Below are positions 1 to 11,820 of a stretch of 64,000 nucleotides of DNA, in pieces. The position numbers were made by a program, and so were the translations under genes. Origin of the DNA: Akebia trifoliata (taxonomy: Eukaryota > Streptophyta > Magnoliopsida > Ranunculales > Lardizabalaceae); NCBI GenBank assembly GCA_017979445.1, contig CM030714.1, positions 5,270,001-5,334,000 on the forward strand, in the 5' to 3' direction. The notes below the pieces were generated by a model. The model was not told the origin of the DNA. It made no database searches and saw only the letters and a list, made by a program, of their open reading frames with translations. Positions within the stretch are counted from its first letter, which is position 1. The number at the start of each line of letters is the position of its first letter.

Positions 1-424
1 CAAAATTGAAACCGAACAAACATTGGTTGGTCCACTAAATAAAGACCAGAACTGAACCGAAATGGCCATAGAACGGAACCATACTAAACCAATCTAAGTT
101 CGATGTGATTTGATTCTACGATTTGCCAATGTCTCATAATTCTACTGAAACAACATATTTTTAATGAAAATTAAAAAAATAAATAAATAATGAATATGAT
201 ATTTTATATGATAAATCATTAATTAATTCATAAAAAAAATGTCATTTATTTATTAATAAAATAAAATCATTAATCTATGTGCTAAATAATCATTATAAAG
301 ATTATAAGTCATTATGAGTTCGATTCTCGATTTGGTTTATATCTATACAGACCAACCCAAAGCCATTAATTCAGTTCGGTTCTCAGTTTGAACCGGATCA
401 AGTTGTACCCACAATATTTATTCT
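1..424. other. gene-free AT-rich stretch with GGTTCGGTT-type words
   Basis: No coding region is visible. Both ends carry words such as GAACCGAA and CAGTTCGGTTCTC, a composition also seen at 27170-27590 and inside the hAT element at 55697. This suggests the remains of an old hAT-like MITE, but I could not find paired ends or a target duplication. Confidence 0.3.
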
Positions 425-429
425 CCAAC

Positions 430-697
430 CTAAGCGTACAACGTAGATACAATTCTTATGTATGAGAATGGGACACCGTATTGAATCGTGACTCTATACA
501 ACTCAACATCCAATATGAAGTCTCGTTCTTATAAAATAGGAACAATATCTACGTGCCACGCTTTTGTTGGAGTTGAAGTCACCTCGGACTCCTAACTAAG
601 CTAATCATGCAACCCAATGTAATTATACTCCAACCAAAATGAATCACGTAGACACCGTTCTATGTATAGGAACTGGACACAGTATTGGATCATGCCT
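430..697. repeat. palindromic repeat, family with GTGTCTACGTG core
   Basis: Three related segments lie here in alternating orientation. The segments near 493-570 and 625-697 are inverted copies of each other, sharing TCCAATA, a TTCTTATA-like block, GT(G/A)TCTACGTG and TTTTGGTTGG. A third partial copy occupies 430-495. A related sequence is at 40310-40500. The arrangement is that of a foldback MITE or of two nested ones. No target duplication was found. Confidence 0.45.
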
Positions 698-824
698 CCA
701 TTTATGTGGTGGAGACGTGCAACGAGAAGTTTCCCCATCAACACTAGTCTTCGTGACAAACGTCGTATACGATGTCTTAGTGTTTCAATAGCACACACGA
801 ATGCAACATGAAAAGTTGAGGGGG

Positions 825-1420
825 TGTAACGGTCACATCATTTGTCACCTAGAGTTAGGTGTAAGCTCGTCCCGGAGCTACCCGGGAGCACCCATGTAAT
901 ATTATGTAAGGCTCGTTATGAAACCATGTCATCCCCCGTACCAGTGCATATCTGTTAACTTAGGGTACATGTCAGTCCCGTGCCAGGGCACACTTGTTAG
1001 CTTAGTGGAATTTTCATAATAAGGGAATATGACCGGTCTCCACTTTTGATGTTTCATTCTGGAAACCTAGGAAAGGAAAAGTATCTACCTTATAGGAAGG
1101 GTGTCAGTGCTATCCCAATCCTCGGCCTACACCCACGTTGTTGAAGCCCTTGAAGCCCAGCTCTGTGGAAGCCCCGCGTGTCATAGGATGCGTGTCATAG
1201 GATCATCTACTGCTTGTAACGCATCTATTGCTTTTGTAATGCGTTACCCCATGTAATCAATAATGTATCAACAAAGTTGCCTTCGGGCTTTGCCTCGTGT
1301 TACCTCATTTATTTGTTTGCTACCTACGTGTGTGTGGTGTACAATCATTTTACAGGCTTGCAAGTGGATTGAACCCCCTTGCGCCGCACGACCTCACTTC
1401 GAAAGAATAGGGCCGTGACA
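825..1420 (+). mobile_element. solo LTR, probably Ty3/gypsy-type
   Basis: The 596-bp segment starts TGTAAC and ends GTGACA, an imperfect short inverted repeat with the TG...CA ends expected of an LTR. It is flanked on both sides by GGGGG, which fits a 5-bp target duplication, although a G run is weak proof. No retrotransposon coding sequence lies next to it. Its 3' half recurs in opposite orientation at 19792-20075, including the distinctive words TTGCGCCGCACGACCTC and TAATGCGTTACCCC. This confirms a dispersed element. The assignment to Ty3/gypsy is by general look only. Confidence 0.55.
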
Positions 1421-2060
1421 GGGGGGCCCATATACATCACAGAATCCCCGTGGGTTTTGGCCCAAGAGTCTCGCGGCACATATGTTTCACATGGTATGGG
1501 ATAGCCGTTATCCCCCATAAGGACTTTTCGATGATGCTATATATTAACCTCGTAGTCCTACAGGTGCTGCAGTGTAGTTATCTTACTAACAATGTCTCAA
1601 GGCGTTCCCATACACACGTGAGAACTCAAGACAACCCCCTATATGATCACCTTAAGCCGGTCTTGGGCTGAATCAGGTTATGCCCATTAGAGAGTCTCCT
1701 TGTGTGTTCGTGAGGAGAGGATGAGCGAGTGCCCTTTCCTAAAGAGGATGTTAAGTCTTTTACCCAATGTCAGAAGGAAACATCAAAACATGAGACGAGT
1801 CGTATTGGGATGGTACATTGTACCCCCACTAAGTCCCATAAATGTTAGGATTTTGATGAGAGAGCTTGTTCGATTTCTTGGATCTATACATGCTAATCAT
1901 CTAGTGGAAAAAAGGGCTCGATAAAATAACTAGAAATATGAAGAATTAAACCCCATCTTCAAATACTCAATCTAGGGTTCAAAAATTAGATGTACAAATT
2001 TGCGTAAGAATGGTCAATAGATAGAAAATCAACTTTATAAGAGTCTTCTTTAATCCAAAT
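1421..2060. other. intergenic, nothing recognised
   Basis: Two short open frames (1450-1671 and 1700-1924) occur here, but neither resembles a known protein family. They lie just downstream of a solo LTR, so they may be old transposon interior. Confidence 0.3.
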
Positions 2061-2064
2061 AAGG

Positions 2065-2400
2065 AAGAAAAAGAAATCCAAATAATATTTTTAAATTTAA
2101 TAATAATAATTAATAATTAAATAATAATTATTTTAGACCTAGAGAACTCCTAAAAACGTGGATTGGAATAGCAAGGAAAAAAGACTTAAATAATAAAAAT
2201 AATATTTTAAAATCTAATATAATTAAATAATTATTTATTTAAGGCCTAGAGGACTCTGAAAAATGTGGATTGGATAAGTAAAAAAAGAGAGACCCAAATA
2301 ATAATAAAAATATTTTTAAATTTAATTATTAAATAAGTGAAGTGTATGAGATAAGTAAGAAATAGAGACCTAAATAATAAGAATAATATTTTTAAATAAG
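2065..2400 (+). repeat. degenerate tandem repeat, about 75-115 bp period
   Basis: The block AGAGACC(C/T)AAATAATAA followed by AATATTTTTAAATTTAAT recurs about four times (near 2075, 2185, 2290 and 2366). The first three are separated by GACCTAGAG(A/G)ACTC and a GTGGATTGG motif. Unit lengths differ through small deletions. It looks like a decayed tandem array. Confidence 0.5.
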
Positions 2401-2550
2401 TGTCGGCAAAAAAATCAATTTTCTTGTTAAGGAGGTAGAGGATATATTTCTAATGAATAATGGTTATTGTATGTTATATTAGTAGATGTTGAATTATAAG
2501 GTATCATTTATATACAAAACCTAAGCATGCCACTCTTAAGTGAATTGGAA

Positions 2551-2843
2551 CTATCACACCATAAAAGTACAAAAAATCCTCTGATTTTGTTATAAAATCA
2601 CACCATAAGTGAAGTGGAATTGAGTGTTGATTTTGTAACTCAACCTAATAGATTAATTCATATACTCACCAACGTGGCATATGCAAAGAAGCATAGATTT
2701 TTGCCTCGGGATACACAACTGCACATGTATCCCGAAGCAAAATCATTACATATTAGAATTTGTTACTAGTACCCTGCACTTATTGTATGATTTTATAAAA
2801 AAATTACTTATAGGATTTTTTCATATTTTTATGGTGTGGTAAT
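2551..2843. mobile_element. palindromic MITE with CACACCATAAAA ends
   Basis: Inverted ends of about 50 bp, reading CACACCATAAAA..TA followed by AAAAAATCCT and TTATAAAATCA, flank a central hairpin near 2693-2745 that contains CCTCGGGATACA and its complement TGTATCCCGAAG. That core is shared with the palindromic Mutator-like family at 5784, 25306, 39839 and 42698. The end sequence here differs from that family, and no clear target duplication was found. Confidence 0.5.
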
Positions 2844-3271
2844 ATAACAGCTTTGAGATAATACTCCATGATCCCCACATCTCGATAATGCCTCGTGGTA
2901 CATTCTTTTGGACCTATTGACATGGTCCCATTTTGTGGATCGAGAAACATGGAGATTTTTTATTTTAAATATGGATTAGGATCATAAGAAATAAACAAAG
3001 GAATTAAAAGTTCAAATCCATGATGGAAGTTAGAATGATTTGGTGTGGATGGTGCTTGTGATTTACTATATCAAAGGTTGTTGATTGATTAAGGCAAATT
3101 GTGTCTTTTTTTAAAAATAATAATCTTTACTATTAGAATAAGAGAAGGCGGAGTAGAAGTGGTTCGACACCAAAAATTTGGATCTCACAAATGCTCCACC
3201 ATTTAATCAAAGTCATTTTGGTTAAAAGCTAAGCAAATATGTGGTTAGCTTTCAAAATTACAAAAGAGTCT

Positions 3272-3442
3272 ATGCTAGAATGGCCTCAAGATTGGACCTC
3301 ATGTCACACATTTTGAAATGAAAGTGGATAGGATCCATAGATGTCTTTTCACTCATATCTCCGAGAAAAATATATATGGTTCTCAGACACTTTCACGTCA
3401 GGTTATAAGATATGAGGTCTAATCTTGAGGTCATTTTAGCAT
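3272..3442. mobile_element. palindromic MITE with ACCTCAAGATT arms
   Basis: Left arm ATGCTAGAATGGCCTCAAG and right arm CTTGAGGTCATTTTAGCAT are near-perfect inverted copies. The arms continue inward through GGACCTCAT and a GTGAAAGTG motif. It is 171 bp. A larger relative lies at 51229-51517. No target duplication was recognised. Confidence 0.55.
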
Positions 3443-3589
3443 TATTCATTACAAAAATATCTTCTTTTTTTTTAATTATAAATAAGTTCTTTTGGAACAT
3501 TTGTATTTGCACATCCCATCTTTTACTAATGATCTTTATCTCATAAAATAAAATATAAAAAAAGCATTCAAAAGGAAAATTTTTTACCT

Positions 3590-4530
3590 TTATTGCCTCT
3601 TCTCTTTCTCCCATTTTCAAGAATGTCTCTACTTTCCTTGTTCTTTCTCTTCTATTATTTTTCAATGATACCCTTTCAACTTTAGACATTGCATTTCCAT
3701 TCCTCTTTTTTTACAATAACTCTCTTCAAACTTTATTGTTTTTCATCTTCTCCTCTCTTATCCAATAATACCTCTTAATTTTATTGTTTTTCCTCTTCCT
3801 CCTTTTTTTTTTTTTTTTGGTAATGCCCCTTTAACTTATTATCTTTTCTGCCACTCCCTTAACCTAAAAAAAGATGCCTATGCCTTCTATTCTATCTATA
3901 AAATAAAAAAAAATTATAGGACCCACTTTGCCATAGGTTTTTGGGCTAAAACGTCTCCTCTAAATATAGTGAATGGGCTTTACTACTCATTTTATTGTTT
4001 TTTCTTCTTCACCTCCTTCAACTTTATTGTATTTCCCTTTTTCCTCCGTTTTTTAATAATATCCCTCTAATTTTATTATTTTTCTTCTTTTACCCCATTT
4101 TCAATAATACCTCTCTAACTTTATTGTCTTTCCTCTTTTACTCATTTAACTCACTTTATTGTTTTTCCTCATCTACCTCTTTCTTAATGATATATCTTCA
4201 ATTTAATTATTTTTCATATTTTACTCATTTAACTGTAAAGAGGATGCCCATATAGGGGCAAACTCTAGTATAATAAAATAATGGTTCTCTTTCCAAGGGT
4301 TTGGGATTTAATCTCCCCACAAATCTCAATGATAACTTCTATCTTTTTTCATTCTCTTTCCAAGATACGTCTCCAACTTTATTATCTTTCTTTTTCAACA
4401 ATCTTTTTAATAATAATCATTTATCAATAACACATTTCTAACTTTTTATTTTCTTTCCTCTTCTACTATTTTTTTCAAAAATATCCCTCCAACTTTATTA
4501 CATTTCTTTTTTTTTCCTTTTTAACCTCAA
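3590..4530 (+). repeat. T-rich degenerate minisatellite
   Basis: A unit of about 35-50 bp, roughly TTTTCAATAATACCTCT then AACTTTATTGT then TTTTCCTCTTCTAC, recurs many times with indels through this pyrimidine-rich tract. The same unit appears in opposite orientation at 33570-33770 (GGAGGG, AATAAAATTGGA). Short open frames here are low-complexity by-products. Confidence 0.55.
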
Positions 4531-4560
4531 AAGTGGATGCCCATACGAGCAAACTCTAGT

Positions 4561-5774
4561 AATAATAAAATGATGAGTAGAGCCTGTTGATACCTAGTTT
4601 TAAGTGGATAAAGACTCAAGGCATACAACACAACAGCCAAATGGGGACATAAGATTTGTCCGTAATTAATCAATAAATCACTTAGGTGGTTGAAATGTGA
4701 AAGTCCCAAGTGGTTTCTCTACACTCATTCTTCCTATAATTTCTTAAGATTATTTTATTTTATTTTTAATCCTTTGAACAAAGATATAGAATACGTGATA
4801 ACTAGCTTACGCTAAAATTTATGGGTGATAATACCTAAGACATGCTAAAAACCCATAAGTTCTTCTTTGTACATATGTTTGCTTTCAAAATCATGATTTT
4901 AAAAGACATTGTTATGATGATGCATTTAACGGTGGTGGGCAAGTGTTACTTTTATGATGGTTATGGCCTTTTTGATTATGTTATATTGAAAGATGAAAGT
5001 AACAATAAATAATGACCCTACAATAACGTTTAGAATATTTAGTGGATATTTTTTTATTTTAGTGCAACTTTTTTTTAATCATGCTTTAATAGTTTTGAGC
5101 AATTTTAAAATGGCTGATATAATTAGGAACCTTCGACCTAGCATGTTAGTTCTCTTTGGAATTTTTTTCTCATTTCTGATCGTAAAATAATTCAAATTTT
5201 AGTTTTCAACGATGCTCTGACTCATAGCATAGTTAATCCAAACAAATAAAAATGTTGTGAGATGTCGAGTATTCTTATTTGAGCTTGGACTTCAAGAGGC
5301 AGAACAATATCGAAGGGGACCTTTTTTTAAAGAAGAGTGGGATATTATTTTCTCTTGTTACGCTTCCATGCAAGAAGAAATAATTATGTACTAAGATCGT
5401 GGATTGAAAATTTTCCAACAACCGACACTTCCATTCAAATCACATCAATGACCAAAATGTAAGAAAGAAAAAGAAGAAATATTTGATTAACAATTATGTC
5501 GTAAGAGTGGTATTTACCCTTTTAACAGGTGGTGCAAATATTGTGGGTGTCATTGTTTATTGAAATATGTCAGGATGTTTATCGAACAAAAGCTCTGTAG
5601 GTGTAGGGTAGTCATGTTCTGGCCGTAGTGCACACGAGCACATTAGAGTTTTCTAGGAAGAAATATGATGTCAATTGGGGGCTTTATGTGAAGTGGTGAT
5701 CTATATCTAGTTAAAGCAATCCAAAATAACCCAATATTTTAATAGGAAAAACTAGAGCCAAACTAAGAATTAAA
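4561..5774. other. intergenic, nothing recognised
   Basis: AT-rich sequence with no supported gene, no RNA gene and no clear repeat structure beyond short homopolymers. Confidence 0.4.
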
Positions 5775-5783
5775 AACATAAAA

Positions 5784-5968
5784 GAGTCATGATAATCTCT
5801 GACGACCCCTCCCCTCCCCTCTAACATACACCCCCATTATAGAGTCGTAGATCATTTGCCTCGGGATACATAAGAAAAAGATTTATGATTATGTATATCC
5901 TAAGGTAAATGATCTGCGATTCTATAATGAGAGCATATGTTAAGGTGGGGTCCAAAAAATCATTATTC
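5784..5968. mobile_element. palindromic Mutator-like MITE (family M1), 185 bp
   Basis: The element is a near-complete palindrome. It opens with GAGTCATGATAAT and closes with ATCATTATTC. Its arms meet at GTAGATCATTTGCCTCGGG and its complement. It is flanked on both sides by the identical 9-mer AACATAAAA (5775-5783 and 5969-5977). A 9-bp duplication is the hallmark of Mutator-like transposases acting in trans. There is no coding capacity. Other members are at 25306, 39839, 40115 and 42698, and probably 6659 and 36100. Confidence 0.8.
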
Positions 5969-6658
5969 AACATAAAATAGTAGAGTGGGTGTGATTGGTG
6001 TGCCTCATACGCACACCCACACGCGCACACAAGCTGGCTCAGCTCTCAACAAATGGACGGCTGAGAAGAAAGATATTCGGTTCTCAAGTAATATAGAATA
6101 TAGAAGCTATGTTTTTTCCTCTCATCTCAGTTAAATATATATTAAAATATTTGAAATTATAAGATCGACAAAATTATAAAAGTACTACGACTTATCAAAA
6201 ATTTATTTCAAAAAAAAAAAAGACAAACCAGAAGAAAATTTTATAACTAAAATAATAACCCGAAAATGACATTTAAAAGAAAATATTGTAAAGAGGAATA
6301 AAAATGTGGCACGCATGAATGTTCATTGAATGAGGAATTCAATAAGAGATCATGAATATAGTCAATATTGATAATAACATATATCTATATAAAAAGTATT
6401 GAGTGGAAATAGAGTACCAAGATTCGTTTTGAAGTGGCCCTACTAAGTTGGTTTGTCTTCCAAAAGTATAACTCATGCTCATAGTCCTCATATGTCTATA
6501 ATTATAACTATGTGTGATTTAGACACCCCTCTATGTTCTGGTCAACATTTGAGATACTCGTGTTTTCAAACTGATGACGTGCCCCTCTTCACCTCGATCT
6601 TTTCTCATAAATTAATGTTAAATGCCCTCCAAGGATTTTTGGTAATAATTTTCTTTTT

Positions 6659-6845
6659 TTGTCATGATTTTCAAGCGTACCCTCTGATACACACCCCTTG
6701 ACGTGGCATGGGTTAGAATTATAAATTTTTGCACATCCCCCATAAACATAATATGGGCAGTTGTGTATCTTGAGAAAAAGAATCTATGATTCTAACACAT
6801 GCCACGTCAGGGGGTGTGTGTGTCAGAGGGGGCGTCTTTTTTTTT
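6659..6845. mobile_element. palindromic element, probable family M1 member
   Basis: Inverted arms include CCCTCTGA(T/C)ACACAC, CTGACGTGGCATG and GTTAGAAT on both sides of a short loop, with GTCATGATTTTC at the left. Arm layout and the ACGTGGCA word match the family M1 palindromes. The exact ends and the target duplication could not be fixed because both flanks are T-rich. Confidence 0.45.
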
Positions 6846-7650
6846 TCGGGTGGGTAGGATGCAAAATTACCCCAAAATAAAACTTACTCTTAATCCAAAA
6901 TAAAACTTACTCTTGCAACCCTACTCTCTTTAAAATTTTGTTAAATTTTAATGATTTTATTGTATGATAGCGGGTGGCATATAAGTCACAAAAAATTTAG
7001 TATTTATTTAAGATTAGAATTATCTTTATAATTAATTTAAGAGATTGCTTAAAATTTTAGAAATAAGAAATCTTACTTTACAATATATAATGTCATTTAA
7101 TGTAATTCAAGACATTTTATAATTTAAGAATAAATCTAATGTGGGAAAAATGTAAATTTTCTGTTCTCTTTGTGGCAATGATCTGTTGATTGGATAGTTC
7201 AGAAATTACTTCCACATTTTTCCACAATAGTATATTATAGCACATTTTTATTTTGAGCATTGTCACTTAGAGTATAATGGTTTTTTCCACCTACCAGTGC
7301 CCCACCCCCACCTTTACCAACCACCCCACCCACAAATAAGAAACCATTTCTAACCTTAAAATCAAATCGCATTATCGAAGAAAATTCAAATTCCAAAACG
7401 AAATATTTTTTATTAAATTGGATGATTAACGGGCCTGTAGAAAGAATTGGCCACGAGAAACAATGATAATAATAAAAAACGCAAATAAAAATAAAGAGAT
7501 CACGTAACATACGTGTTTCAGAAATATTCCTACATCCCATGGGCGTTGATGAGATCCGTTCAGTATTTTGTGAAAATCAAGGTTACAATCTTACTTCCTC
7601 TCAATCAAATTGAAATTCTCCCTCGTAAAAATCCTAAAACTAGTTTGCTA
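6846..7650. other. intergenic, nothing recognised
   Basis: There is a short direct duplication of AAAATAAAACTTACTCTT near 6880-6915. No supported gene. Confidence 0.35.
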
Positions 7651-8601
7651 TGAATTTATAGCCTCTTATATTATCTAATATAATACCACATTACCACCAA
7701 CAGTATAAAAAGCACAAAAATAACAAAAAGCTAATAGAGTTTTATAGATAAATTACATCAACTAAAATATAAAAGCAAACCTAATTAGAAAGATTTTATG
7801 AATCCTAATTGATCTAGTTTATAATCACTTTCTTGATTAGAAAATACTAATTTATACTACAAACCTTAAAACATATTTCCCTAATCTCTATCATAACTTC
7901 TCAGAGATCATAGAGCATTACTTTGCAAGCTCTATTATCTCTATTACCCTTCCGCGATTACATCCTTTGAAGAAGGAATGCGAGATTGGTTACGCATAAC
8001 ATCAACCCCTTGATCTCATGAAGTGTATTATTGATTGATGACTGAAAATGTCTGATCGTGCTTGTTGGTAGAAACTGTTGGTTTTGGGGGGCATTTTCAT
8101 CTTTAGAAAAATGTGTTTCACCCTAGGAGGCCATATATATTCCAAGTTTAAAAACCCTAAAATTAGTATTGTATTTTCGCATTTGATTTCAATAAAGAAT
8201 TATTATTGTTGCCCGTGAACATAGGCAATCTTGTCGAACCATGTAAATCTCGTGTTCTAATTTGTTTGAATCTCCATAGTTTATCAATTTTGATCATCTA
8301 AGAGAGTTTTTCCGCAACAAAAACTAATTTTTGCATCATGATTTCATTCTGCATGTTTTCAAATATGTAGGAACCAATGGTCCACTAGATCAGGTCTATT
8401 ATGATCTTGTCCAAAAGCACGACGTAGGATCATGAGGCTAGAATAAAAAGAAAACAAAACAAAAAATTAAGGAAGTGGAGAAGGGAGACAGAAATGACGC
8501 TAGAGGAGGTGTCATTAGAAAAAGAAAAGAAGATCGATAGACCTACCTACAAGAGAAGAGGAGAAAATACAAAAAGAAAAAAAGAAGAAGGAAAAGGGCG
8601 A

Positions 8602-8617
8602 GGGGGGGGGGGGGGGG
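8602..8617 (+). repeat. poly(G) tract of 16
   Basis: An uninterrupted run of 16 G lies in an otherwise purine-rich, A-dominated stretch. Such tracts are unstable and prone to length errors in assembly. Confidence 0.9.
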
Positions 8618-9198
8618 CAAAAAGACCAAAAAACCACAAAGCAACCCTCAAAGAAATTCCTTAAATGGCCTAAGAACAAATTTGATCACAACCTAGATAG
8701 CACGTCCTCAAAGAAAAAGAAAAATGAACATAGGCCAACACACTGCAAACAGAGCCAAGCTCCAAAGGATCCTTTACTTGAGTGGAATGTCATTGAGTGC
8801 CAAGATTACTGGAAAAAAGATGCAATGAAGAATGGAAAGACCCATGCAATTTTGAACAATGTTAAGAAGTGATACTAAATTGAAGACATAAAAGCTGGAA
8901 GTAAACCTAAATAGAAAGATTTTATGGGTCCGAATCGGTCTAATTAATCGATACTTTCCAAATTAGAAAATACTAATTGATATTTCTAACCCTAGATATA
9001 TTTCCATATTCTCTACCATAACTTGCTATTTATGATGAAATGCACCACTGATCATTCGACATATTCCGTACATTGTATTACATTACTTCACATGCCCTAT
9101 TATCTATACTAAAATCCCATATGCACAAACCATATCAAGAATGAAAAATAATAACTAACAAGGATAAGAAGTGATACCAAATCGAAGACCCAAAATAT

Positions 9199-9352
9199 TT
9201 TATTTTGATACCTTGGGTATCTGGGTCTCGTAAAGCACCCGATTGATCCCACGGAGCACGTGTGGACACGTACCAGGTGTGTACTGGGATAAATCCCAAG
9301 GGGTGGCCACCAAGGAGGGGAATCAAACTGAGGACCTCCGCTTCTTGAGGCA
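9199..9352 (-). mobile_element. tRNA-derived SINE
   Basis: Read on the minus strand, it contains a pol III B-box-like AGTTTGATTCCCCTCC, then GGGATTTATCCCAGTACAC, then TCCGTGGGATCAATCGGGTG, the typical body order of a common plant SINE type. It ends in an A-rich tail (TATCAAAATAAA on the minus strand). The 13-mers AGACCCAAAATAT (9186-9198) and AGACACAAAATAT (9353-9365) flank it with one mismatch, a typical L1-type target duplication. It sits inside a repeat copy whose uninterrupted version is at 8870-8895. Confidence 0.7.
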
Positions 9353-9590
9353 AGACACAAAATATAAAGCAAACCCATGTAGAAAGATTCTACATGTCCT
9401 AATTGATCTAATTAATTGCTACTTCGCGAATTAGAAAGATTGCCATATTCTCTACCATAATTTGATATTTATGATGAAATGCATGGATGATGATTCGATG
9501 TATAACATTACTTCACATGCTCAATTATCTCTATTAAATCCCACACACAAACCTCATCAAGAATGAGAAACAATAACAAGCATTTGTACT

Positions 9591-10040
9591 CACAGAATTC
9601 AAATGCAATGTGAAAGAAAACTCAATTTTCAAAATTTGTGGAGTTCCCCCAGCTCTAACTCTGCCATTGCAATTGTGAGCTTCTAAGCAAAAAAAAAAAA
9701 AAATCAAATGCACTCATAGTTGTACCTATCACTCACTCACTATTGGGATTTTTTCGACAAATCTTAACTTTTATTCCTCCATTTCTCAGTATAAATTCAT
9801 GGAAATATATATATAGATTTATGCACCAAAATGTTGCTGAGAACTTGAATTTTGTATTCCCATTTCCATTAATGGTTCAATATACTGTACTATAAGACAG
9901 AAACAACACATCTAACCCAAAGAAAAACACAACAAAGAGTAAAATTACAATGATAAATATGATACAAAAGCCACAACAAAACAAGTAAGTAAACATAAGG
10001 AATCATACTTGATCTTTCCTTTCTACTTCATTTTATCTCT
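9591..10040. other. 3' flank of the CIPK gene
   Basis: AT-rich sequence that probably includes the 3' untranslated region of the minus-strand kinase gene. No other feature was seen. Confidence 0.4.
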
Positions 10041-11456
10041 TTATTCAGTATCCGAAGGAAGATGTGAAGCAACAGCCGGTTCATCAAGCACAAGGTTCTG
10101 CAATCGAAGATGTGAAGGAGATGAAGATTCATCTAACATGAGGTTCTGCAATCCAGGCTTCAATTCTCTATTACAAAACTCCTCATACTCTCCTCTGTCC
10201 CCTCCTTTCTTCTTAACTTCAACCACTCTCAACGAAGGCGTTAACTCAAATATCTCAGCTGCAATCGTTAACGGCCCCTTAACACCTTCTCTTGAACCTT
10301 CCAAGCTCACCCTACAATCCTTCTTCCTCACTGTGAAACTAACTACTTTAGCGATCTCCTCCAATTTCGATATAATATTCGAAACAGGCTCACCTGAAAC
10401 AAATCTCGATTCCTCTCCTCTCTCTTCAAATAAACCAGAGAGATCAAACCCTGAAGAAAACGATATGATGTCGAATGCATTTAAACTCGCTGGTCTCGGT
10501 AACCCTAGAGGTCGTTTTTGGATCTCTGGTTCAGATTCTGATTCTGAAAATGAAATCTCTGATGAGGATTCTATATCGTAATCTTCGACGTTGCAGAATT
10601 GATCATTCTCGATGTAGAATTTAACATGTTTGAATCCTTTTTTGAACCATCTGTTCTCCATAATTTCTGGAATTGTGATTCGAGTATCCGGATTTGTATC
10701 GAGGAGGCGAGTGAGGAGGCGAGTGAGTTCGGGGGAGAACCAACGAGGACATCGAAATTCGCCTCTGTAGATCTTCTTGTACATCGCCATGATGTTCTGA
10801 TCATGGAAAGGAAGGTATCCAGCCATCAAAACAAACAGAATTACACCACAAGACCAAATATCGACCTTCGATGCATCGTAGCCCTTTCGAGCAAGAACTT
10901 CGGGGGCAACGTAAGATGGAGTTCCACAAAAGGTGTGAAACAAACCATCTTGTCTGATCTGATCCGATACAGCACTCAAACCGAAATCTGAGACCTTTAG
11001 ATCTCCATTTTCGTCCAATAACAGGTTTTCTGGCTTCAGATCTCGATGAAAAACCCCTCTAGCGTGACAGAATCCAACGGCTGAGATCAATTGCTGGAAA
11101 TACTTCCTCGCAACCTCTTCTTTCAATCTTCCTTTCGCCACTTTATTGAAGAGTTCACCTCCTCTAACGTACTCCATTACAAAATAGATCTTCGCCTTAG
11201 TCGCCATGACTTCGAACAACTGAACAATGTTCGGATGGCGAACACGACGAAAGATCGAGATCTCGCGCTTGATGTGAGCGATCAAACCTCCTTTGAGGAT
11301 CTTCTCCTTGTCGATAACTTTGATCGCGACGCTCTCTCCAGATTTCACGTTTCTTGCGTGGTAAACCTTCGCGAAGGTTCCATGGCCAAGAAGCTTCCCG
11401 ACCTCGTATCGACCGAGTAGCAGAGCTTGTCTGTCCTTCTTCTTCTTATCCGCCAT
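10041..11456 (-). CDS. CIPK12: CBL-interacting protein kinase, CIPK12/18/19 type
   Basis: This intronless gene encodes 471 aa, a usual CIPK length. The N-terminal Ser/Thr kinase domain runs from about residue 16 to 271. It has the glycine loop GHGTFAKV (24-31), catalytic Lys46 in VAIK, HRD (137-139), DFG (157-159) and APE (184-186). The regulatory part carries the NAF motif (Asn326-Ala-Phe328, in [13 protein letters not shown]), which binds calcineurin B-like calcium sensors and relieves autoinhibition. A PPI-type region around 354-390 follows ([19 protein letters not shown]). CIPKs phosphorylate transporters and channels at membranes after CBL binding. The kinase region and the tail ending in SDTE match my memory of Arabidopsis CIPK12, with CIPK18 and CIPK19 close; the exact orthologue needs a tree. 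Intronless structure fits one major CIPK clade. The frame is intact with no odd residues. Confidence 0.95.
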   Translation of the reverse strand: MADKKKKDRQALLLGRYEVGKLLGHGTFAKVYHARNVKSGESVAIKVIDKEKILKGGLIAHIKREISIFRRVRHPNIVQLFEVMATKAKIYFVMEYVRGGELFNKVAKGRLKEEVARKYFQQLISAVGFCHARGVFHRDLKPENLLLDENGDLKVSDFGLSAVSDQIRQDGLFHTFCGTPSYVAPEVLARKGYDASKVDIWSCGVILFVLMAGYLPFHDQNIMAMYKKIYRGEFRCPRWFSPELTRLLTRLLDTNPDTRITIPEIMENRWFKKGFKHVKFYIENDQFCNVEDYDIESSSEISFSESESEPEIQKRPLGLPRPASLNAFDIISFSSGFDLSGLFEERGEESRFVSGEPVSNIISKLEEIAKVVSFTVRKKDCRVSLEGSREGVKGPLTIAAEIFELTPSLRVVEVKKKGGDRGEYEEFCNRELKPGLQNLMLDESSSPSHLRLQNLVLDEPAVASHLPSDTE

Positions 11457-11820
11457 TAATGGATGGTTTTGAGCTTTCGAAGTTCAAGCTTTAAACCCTA
11501 GTTTCTGTAACTCTGCAAATCCGCCATTAATAAAGTTTTCTCTAAATCGACCTTTTTCTCTTTGATTTCTAGTTATATTTAAGATATAAAAAAAGGTCGA
11601 CGAACAGACCACTCAACCACAGAGAGTTAACGGCAAAGAGTAACGGTGACGGAAATTACGAGGTTTCCGTTAGACAGGTCAACAAAATTTGGATTCGTGG
11701 ATCACGAACGTAACGGCTTTCTGTGTCTTTTATTTAGAAAATTTGCGAGGCTGAAATCTAGTGATGACTTTAAAAGTTAAAACTGACAGCGATTTCCAAT
11801 CAAGATTGTACCATTTTCAC

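Larger units (their letters stand above)
7740..9590 (+). repeat. dispersed repeat, three copies in near-tandem
   Basis: Related blocks start near 7745, 8865 and 9160. Each contains AAGCAAACCTAATTAGAAAG, a TTTTATG(G/A)(G/A)TCC(T/G)AA motif, a TTAGAAAATACTAATT-like segment, ATTCTCTACCATAA, GATGAAATGCA and CATTACTTCACATGC. A weaker copy is at 20845-21060. The third copy is split by the SINE at 9199-9352. The family is not recognised. It has no visible coding capacity. Confidence 0.5.

Noticed and set aside
316..330. tRNA B-box-like AGTTCGATTCTCG
   Set aside because: No matching A-box, acceptor stem or cloverleaf could be placed around it.
10009..10581. 190-codon plus-strand open frame
   Set aside because: It lies antisense to the C-terminal half of the CIPK gene and has no domain. 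It is a shadow of the intronless coding sequence.
10599..11420. Further plus- and minus-frame open frames over the CIPK gene
   Set aside because: All overlap the intact kinase frame and have composition explained by it.
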